DNA of 27,530 bases, taken from the NCBI GenBank assembly GCA_964443745.1, contig CAYUEN010000024.1, positions 1 through 27,530 of the forward strand, in the 5' to 3' direction. Positions 23,006 to 27,530 of the stretch are shown here, piece by piece (the first letter of the stretch is position 1; each line of letters starts with the position of its first letter). The position numbers and the translations under genes are program-made. The DNA comes from CAYUEN01 sp964443745. GTDB taxonomy: Bacteria; Campylobacterota; Campylobacteria; Campylobacterales; QNZT01. Under the pieces are notes generated by a model, which saw nothing but the letters and a program-made list of their open reading frames with translations, ran no database searches and was not told the origin of the DNA.

Positions 23006-24034
23006 ATGAGTACTATGACGCCAGAGCAGCAGGAAATCTATGACAGTCTGACGATGAACCAGAAGATTGCCGTACTGCTCACGCAACTGGGCGAAGATGT
23101 CACCGCGAGGATCTTCGCCAATCTCGACATCGGTCTGATCACCGAACTCTCCGCCAATCTCGCGACGATGCAGAAGGTGGACAAACCGATCGCTACGGCG
23201 GTGCTGGAAGAGTTTCACGCCTTACTTCAATCCAACCACTATCTCGTAACGGGAGGGCTCGAATACGCCAAGGAGATTCTCTTCAAAACTTTTCCTCCCG
23301 AGACGGCACAAGCGATTTTGAACAAACTCTCCAAAGAGCTCGGCGAGGCGAAGAGTTTCAACTATCTGGCGAAAATCAAACCCGAACAGCTCGCCGACTT
23401 CATCGTCAACGAACACCCGCAGACGATCGCACTGATTTTGGCACATATGAGTCCGATGGCCGCGGCGGAGACGCTCTCGTTTTTCAACGACGAACTGCGT
23501 GCGGAGGTGACGATCCGTATGGCGAACCTCGGTGATATCTCCCCCTCCATCATCAAACGAGTCTCCGCGGTACTGGAAAGCAAGCTCGAATCCCTCACCT
23601 CCTACAAAGTCGAGGTCGGAGGTCCTAGAGCCGTCGCGGAAGTGTTGAACAAGCTGGGACAGAAAGCGAGCAAAACGACGATCGAGTTGATGGAGAAAGA
23701 GGACAGCGAACTCGCCAATACGATCAAGGAGTTGATGTTCACCTTCGAAGATATCAACAAAATGGACAAAACGGCGATCAGGGAGCTTCTGAAAGTCCTC
23801 GACAAAAACCAACTGATGGTCGCCCTCAAAGGATCGGGAGAGGAACTCAAACAGAAGTTTCTCGAAAATATGTCGCAGCGGGCCGCGGAAGCGTTCGAAG
23901 AGGAGATGTCTTTCCTGGGAGCCGTGAAAGTCAAAGATGTCGAAGAGGCGCAGCGTAAAATCATCGAAGAGATACAAAAACTTGCGGAAAAAGGCATCGT
24001 CCAGATGGGCGAAGCGGACGAGGTGATCGAATAA
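23006..24034 (+). CDS. fliG: Flagellar motor switch protein FliG
   Basis: FliG is the rotor protein that meets the stator and transmits torque. The 342-residue protein has the N-terminal FliF-binding domain (MNQKIAVLLTQLGEDVTARIF), the middle-domain EHPQ motif in VNEHPQTIALILAHM, and a C-terminal domain with the charged torque helix region (MSQRAAEAFEEEMSFLGAVK). The KDVEEAQRKIIEEIQKLAEKG segment is the usual C-terminus. GGAG lies upstream of the ATG. It is 12 bases after fliF and one base before fliH. Confidence 0.97.
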   Translation: MSTMTPEQQEIYDSLTMNQKIAVLLTQLGEDVTARIFANLDIGLITELSANLATMQKVDKPIATAVLEEFHALLQSNHYLVTGGLEYAKEILFKTFPPETAQAILNKLSKELGEAKSFNYLAKIKPEQLADFIVNEHPQTIALILAHMSPMAAAETLSFFNDELRAEVTIRMANLGDISPSIIKRVSAVLESKLESLTSYKVEVGGPRAVAEVLNKLGQKASKTTIELMEKEDSELANTIKELMFTFEDINKMDKTAIRELLKVLDKNQLMVALKGSGEELKQKFLENMSQRAAEAFEEEMSFLGAVKVKDVEEAQRKIIEEIQKLAEKGIVQMGEADEVIE

Positions 24035-24035
24035 A

Positions 24036-24803
24036 ATGGGTAAAATCATCGACGAAAAGGGACTCGATCGCCATCGTGTGGAGAAGTATCAATTCGAAGC
24101 GCTCGATCTCGATCTCGAGGAGGAAGAGCCGTTTGATCCCTCTATCTTTTCCACCTCGGCCGAACCCGCCCCTCCAGAGCGCGAGCGTGGTCAATCTCCC
24201 GCATCTGCCGAAACTTCCGAACTGCTCGAAAAGATAGAGACCCTGAAATCCGAGGTGGCTTCATTGCAGACCACACTCGAAAAAGAGCGCAAGGAGAAGA
24301 TGCAAGAAATCGAAGAGGCGAGAGAGCGGGCATTTTCAGAAGGAAAAGAGGAGGGGATCAAAGAGACGCAACAAGCGCTGCAAGAAGCCCTCGACGAAAC
24401 CCGTATCCAGATGCACAAAAGTATCACCGATCTTCAGGAGACGATGGAACACTATCGGGAAAAATTCGACCGACTCGAAGAGGAGATATCACAGAGCGCC
24501 CTCTTGATCGCACAGCAGGTCATCGCGGCCGAAGTGGACATCCACAGCGCGAAGATCGCCCGAAAAATCGCCCATACTCTGATAGAGGAGCTCGAGGAGG
24601 CGACACATATCACCCTCCATCTCAATCCCGCCGACGCCACAGCGCTGGAGGAGTCGTTTCCCGAAGACTCCCGCATCACGATCAAGAGCGATACCGCCGT
24701 CACCCCCGGAGGCGCCATCCTCTACAGCGACGCCGGAAACATCGACGGCACGCTCGAAGCCAGAATCAAACGAACCATAGCGTTGTTGCAAAAAGAGAGT
24801 TAA
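24036..24803 (+). CDS. fliH: Flagellar export apparatus protein FliH
   Basis: FliH binds and restrains the FliI ATPase of the flagellar export apparatus. The 255-residue protein has an acidic N-terminal third, a long coiled coil (about 62-150, rich in Glu, Lys and Leu, including ARERAFSEGKEEGIKETQQ), and a conserved C-terminal FliH/HrpE domain (about 150-255) with HITLHLNPADATALEE and GGAILYSDAGNIDGTLEARI. The position after fliG and the C-terminal pattern make the assignment firm. No clear ribosome-binding site is seen (GAGGTG about 11 bases upstream inside fliG), so translation is probably coupled to fliG. Confidence 0.93.
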   Translation: MGKIIDEKGLDRHRVEKYQFEALDLDLEEEEPFDPSIFSTSAEPAPPERERGQSPASAETSELLEKIETLKSEVASLQTTLEKERKEKMQEIEEARERAFSEGKEEGIKETQQALQEALDETRIQMHKSITDLQETMEHYREKFDRLEEEISQSALLIAQQVIAAEVDIHSAKIARKIAHTLIEELEEATHITLHLNPADATALEESFPEDSRITIKSDTAVTPGGAILYSDAGNIDGTLEARIKRTIALLQKES

Positions 24804-26624
24804 ATGAACATCAAAAACTACACGATAGAAGAGTTGGAAGCTTTATGTGAAAAAATTCGCGAAAAGATTCTCGTCACCGTCAGCAGAAACGGCGGACATC
24901 TAAGCAGTACGCTCGGCGCGGTGGAGCTGATCGTCGCGATGCATTACGTCTTTGACGTCGAAAAGGATCCGTTCATCTTCGACGTCTCCCACCAGGCCTA
25001 TGCGCACAAACTCCTTACCGACAGATGGGAGCGGTTCGATACCCTGCGGAAATTCGGAGGAATCAGCGGCTATACCAAACCGGACGAATCCCCCTACGAC
25101 TACTTCATCGCCGGCCACAGCTCCACCTCCATCTCTCTCGCCGTGGGAGCGGCCAAAGCGATACGACTGAAAAACGAAACGCGAATACCCGTCGCGATGA
25201 TCGGGGACGGCTCGATGAGCGCAGGGATGGCCTACGAAGCGATGAACGAACTGGGTGATCGCAAATATCCCGTCGTCATCATCCTCAACGACAACGAAAT
25301 GAGTATCTCCAGACCGATCGGCGCGATCAGCAACTACCTCTCCCAGATGATGGCGGGCAAAATCTACACCAAGATCAAAAGCTCCACGAAAAGCGTTTTG
25401 GAGCATCTGCCCGAAAGCGCGACCTATATCGCCAAAAGATTGGACGAGAGCTTCAAACTGATCACGCCGGGACTGCTTTTCGAGGAGCTGGGCCTGGAGT
25501 ATATCGGACCGGTCAACGGACACGATCTGCCGAGCCTGATCGAAGCCTACAGCGTCGCAAAACAGATGGGCAAACCGGTGATCATCCATGCGCAGACGAC
25601 CAAAGGCAAAGGATACGAAATCGCGGAGGGATATTACGAGCACTGGCATGGCGTCGGAAAATTCGACCTCAAGACGGGTGAGCCTCTGAAAAAGAGCACC
25701 CAAAAGAGTGCGACGAAAATTTTCACCGAAGCGCTTCTCGATCTGGCGAAAAAACACCAAAACGTCGTGGGCGTAACCGCCGCGATGCCCAGCGGTACCG
25801 GTATGAAGGAGTTGATCGAAACCTATCCGGATCGTTTCTGGGATGTGGCGATCGCGGAACAACACGCCGTCACTTCGATGTGCGCGATGGCAAAAGAGGG
25901 ATTCAAACCTTTCGTGGCGATCTACTCCACCTTTTTGCAGCGTGGATACGACCAAGTGATTCATGATGCCTGTATCATGGCGCTTCCCGTGGTTTTCGCG
26001 ATGGATCGCGCGGGAATCGTCGGCGAAGACGGCGAAACGCACCAGGGGGCGTTCGATATCTCCTATCTTAGAGCCATACCCAATATGACCCTCTTCGCCC
26101 CCAGAGACGAAGCGACTATGAAGGCGATGATCGCGTTCGCCTACGAAATGCGAACCACTTGCGCCTTTCGATACCCCCGCGGGGCATTCATTCCCACCCT
26201 CTTCCGGACACCGCAAATCATACTGGGAAAATCGCAGATGCTTGTGGAAAGCGACGGAAAGACACTCTTCATCGGCTATGGAAACGGCGTGGGAAGAGCG
26301 TGGCAGACGATGCAACACCTCCAAAACGAGAAAATCGCGCTACTGGATCTGATGTTCGTCAAACCGTTGGACGAAACGAAACTTCGGGAACTCGCGAAAA
26401 AGCACGACAGATGGTTCGTATTCAGCGACAGCGCCAGGATGGGAGGCGTAGCCAGTGCGATCGAAGAGCTGGGGATCGAGGGTATCCGGATCGTTTCGTT
26501 CGAATACGAAGACAGTTTCATCCCGCATGGCAGTACCGAGGAGGTGGAAGCCTCACTCGGACTTAGCCCTAAACAGCTGGCGAAACGAATACGAGATATA
26601 TTATCGACTACAACAGATCTCTAA
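24804..26624 (+). CDS. dxs: 1-deoxy-D-xylulose-5-phosphate synthase Dxs
   Basis: Dxs condenses pyruvate and glyceraldehyde 3-phosphate, using thiamine diphosphate, as the first step of the MEP isoprenoid pathway. The 606-residue protein has SHQAYAHKLLT, GHSSTSISLAVGAAKA, the ThDP/Mg site GDGSMSAGMAYEAMNE with a following LNDNEMSIS, EQHAVTSMCAMAKEG, and DRAGIVGEDGETHQGAFD. Length is close to the usual 620. Its ATG begins on the base after the fliH stop, with only a weak AGAGAG site. It belongs to the fliFGH transcription unit by position; H. pylori and C. jejuni share this order from memory. The 3' end overlaps the convergent DUF1566 gene by 17 bases. Confidence 0.97.
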   Translation: MNIKNYTIEELEALCEKIREKILVTVSRNGGHLSSTLGAVELIVAMHYVFDVEKDPFIFDVSHQAYAHKLLTDRWERFDTLRKFGGISGYTKPDESPYDYFIAGHSSTSISLAVGAAKAIRLKNETRIPVAMIGDGSMSAGMAYEAMNELGDRKYPVVIILNDNEMSISRPIGAISNYLSQMMAGKIYTKIKSSTKSVLEHLPESATYIAKRLDESFKLITPGLLFEELGLEYIGPVNGHDLPSLIEAYSVAKQMGKPVIIHAQTTKGKGYEIAEGYYEHWHGVGKFDLKTGEPLKKSTQKSATKIFTEALLDLAKKHQNVVGVTAAMPSGTGMKELIETYPDRFWDVAIAEQHAVTSMCAMAKEGFKPFVAIYSTFLQRGYDQVIHDACIMALPVVFAMDRAGIVGEDGETHQGAFDISYLRAIPNMTLFAPRDEATMKAMIAFAYEMRTTCAFRYPRGAFIPTLFRTPQIILGKSQMLVESDGKTLFIGYGNGVGRAWQTMQHLQNEKIALLDLMFVKPLDETKLRELAKKHDRWFVFSDSARMGGVASAIEELGIEGIRIVSFEYEDSFIPHGSTEEVEASLGLSPKQLAKRIRDILSTTTDL

Positions 26625-27530
26625 CGCATCTGGCAAACTGTTTCAGATAGGAACGACATCTAAAGCAGCCTCCATTCTGAGGATTTAAGACATTGTAATA
26701 TTCAGTCAGATTCCCATCCCTCTCCTCATCTGCAAAAGAGCCTCTATATGTAGAAGACCAGTAGTTTCCTATATGGAAATCCTTCTCTTCCTCTCCGAAC
26801 GATCCCTGATTTCTAAATACCGAAGAGATAGCAGGATCGTAATGCGTTCTATCGGTGATGGAGCGTAACTCGTTGATATTCGGAAGTCGCCAATCACTGT
26901 ATCCTCCCAATGTAAGATTTTCACAGTAAGCGAGAGATTCGTTCTGCTCCATCAATTTGGATCGTGCATCCGCATTGTCGCTCCACATCAAATTGGTGGA
27001 ATGATCTATTACGATCTCTTTTGCATTATCTCTTTCGAATATCCCGCGCTCTTTCAACGGTGTTCCACGTACGCATCTAAGATGGAAACGGCGGGTTTTG
27101 AGATAACGTTCATTATACCTCGAAGTGTATCCCTGATCAAAATCGACCATATAAGCGAAGGAACTTTTATCTGCCGGATACTCCGTCAGGGTCCAATATT
27201 GACCATTTTGGGTAAACTTGAAAATAGGATCGATGGCGGGATGAACACGTCCATAATCGATCAATGTTTCCAGTTCGGCCAGCGTAGGCATTCTCCAATC
27301 ATAATGCCCGCCCAAATCGAGATTGAAGCAGTAGTTGATACCCTCTTTCCATGTCAAATCCATACTTTGGGTATCATTGTTGTCCTGCCATTGCAGTCCG
27401 GTTGCCAGATCAGAGACAATCTCGGAAGTGTCGTCTCTATCGTACGATCTGATTACACCTTTACGATAATAGTAGTCATCATAAGAAACATGAGGAAAGC
27501 GGGTGCCAGTCTTGAGAATGGGACGCGAAT
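26608..27530 (-). CDS. DUF1566 (Lcl C-terminal domain) protein, N-terminus beyond the window
   Basis: About 307 residues are visible and the frame stays open to the window edge, so the true start is not seen; an internal Met at 27361-27363 falls inside the first domain and is not the start. Two copies of the DUF1566/Lcl_C domain (PF07603) are present. The first has ATGLQWQDN, YDWRMPTLAELETLIDYG and RCVRG; the second has TNLMWSDN, YSDWRLPNINELRSITDR and RCVRDLL at the very end. Family members are usually exported; function is unknown, though some relate to adhesins or C-type-lectin-like folds. GC is visibly lower than in neighbouring genes, which suggests a different history. It lies convergent to dxs. 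Confidence 0.85.
   Translation of the reverse strand, partial: SRPILKTGTRFPHVSYDDYYYRKGVIRSYDRDDTSEIVSDLATGLQWQDNNDTQSMDLTWKEGINYCFNLDLGGHYDWRMPTLAELETLIDYGRVHPAIDPIFKFTQNGQYWTLTEYPADKSSFAYMVDFDQGYTSRYNERYLKTRRFHLRCVRGTPLKERGIFERDNAKEIVIDHSTNLMWSDNADARSKLMEQNESLAYCENLTLGGYSDWRLPNINELRSITDRTHYDPAISSVFRNQGSFGEEEKDFHIGNYWSSTYRGSFADEERDGNLTEYYNVLNPQNGGCFRCRSYLKQFARCVRDLL

Noticed and set aside
24900..26324. 474-codon minus-strand open frame opposite dxs
   Set aside because: Antisense to dxs, His/Arg-rich, no motif and no start signal.
1..27530. Prophage, insertion sequence, CRISPR array, toxin-antitoxin or defence genes
   Set aside because: No transposase, integrase, regularly spaced repeats or small toxin/antitoxin pairs were seen; nearly all genes are conserved core functions.

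Overview
The window reads as a chromosomal segment of a motile Campylobacterota (Epsilonproteobacteria) member with GC content near one half by eye, high for that phylum. The pointers are the LpxB N-terminus of the SALEPSAN type, the cheV-cheA(REC)-cheW order, and the run lysA-pheA-hisC-fliF-fliG-fliH-dxs. From memory, Campylobacter jejuni and Helicobacter pylori carry the same blocks: surE/thiF, lpxB-greA, cheVAW-serB-tal, rplY-pth-permease, and lysA through dxs. A Hydrogenimonas-like vent lineage is plausible but is only an inference. Almost every base is coding. The longest gaps without a gene are about 160 bases (12564-12725) and 120 bases (1310-1429), so no gap reaches 300 bases.

Layout. 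At 1-220 there are two minus-strand tRNA genes (Lys, then Glu cut by the window edge) behind a textbook sigma70 promoter. A CinA-family gene follows at 221-1309 (minus), then a small membrane protein (plus). Next is a tightly coupled minus-strand operon: surE, a ThiF/TcdA-like E1 enzyme and a secreted phytase-like protein. From about 4.2 kb the plus strand carries a small membrane protein, lpxB, greA, argC, an LpxH-like metallophosphoesterase and the chemotaxis core cheV-cheA-cheW. A methylenetetrahydrofolate reductase gene (minus) then diverges from serB-tal-pilT-like (plus). After this come rplY, pth and an LptF/LptG-type permease, then lysA-pheA-hisC, then fliF-fliG-fliH-dxs. The window ends in a minus-strand DUF1566 protein of visibly lower GC that runs off the edge.

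How the genes work together. The LpxH-like enzyme, LpxB and the LptF/G-type permease cover lipid A synthesis and LPS export. CheV/CheA/CheW and FliF/FliG/FliH cover chemotaxis signalling and the MS-ring, switch and export apparatus. ArgC, SerB, LysA, PheA and HisC are amino-acid biosynthesis. MetF and SerB sit back to back and link serine to one-carbon metabolism.

The most noteworthy unexplained element is a roughly 103-nt extended hairpin (12609-12711) with 13-bp perfect outer arms. It fills the divergent metF/serB region and ends just before the serB ribosome-binding site. Other points of interest are an AT-rich patch with a TATAAT box inside hisC just ahead of the flagellar genes, three convergent gene pairs that overlap at their 3' ends with no room for terminators, an 83-nt overlap of the LpxH-like gene into cheV, and a near-leaderless surE. 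I saw no prophage, insertion sequence, CRISPR array or defence island.
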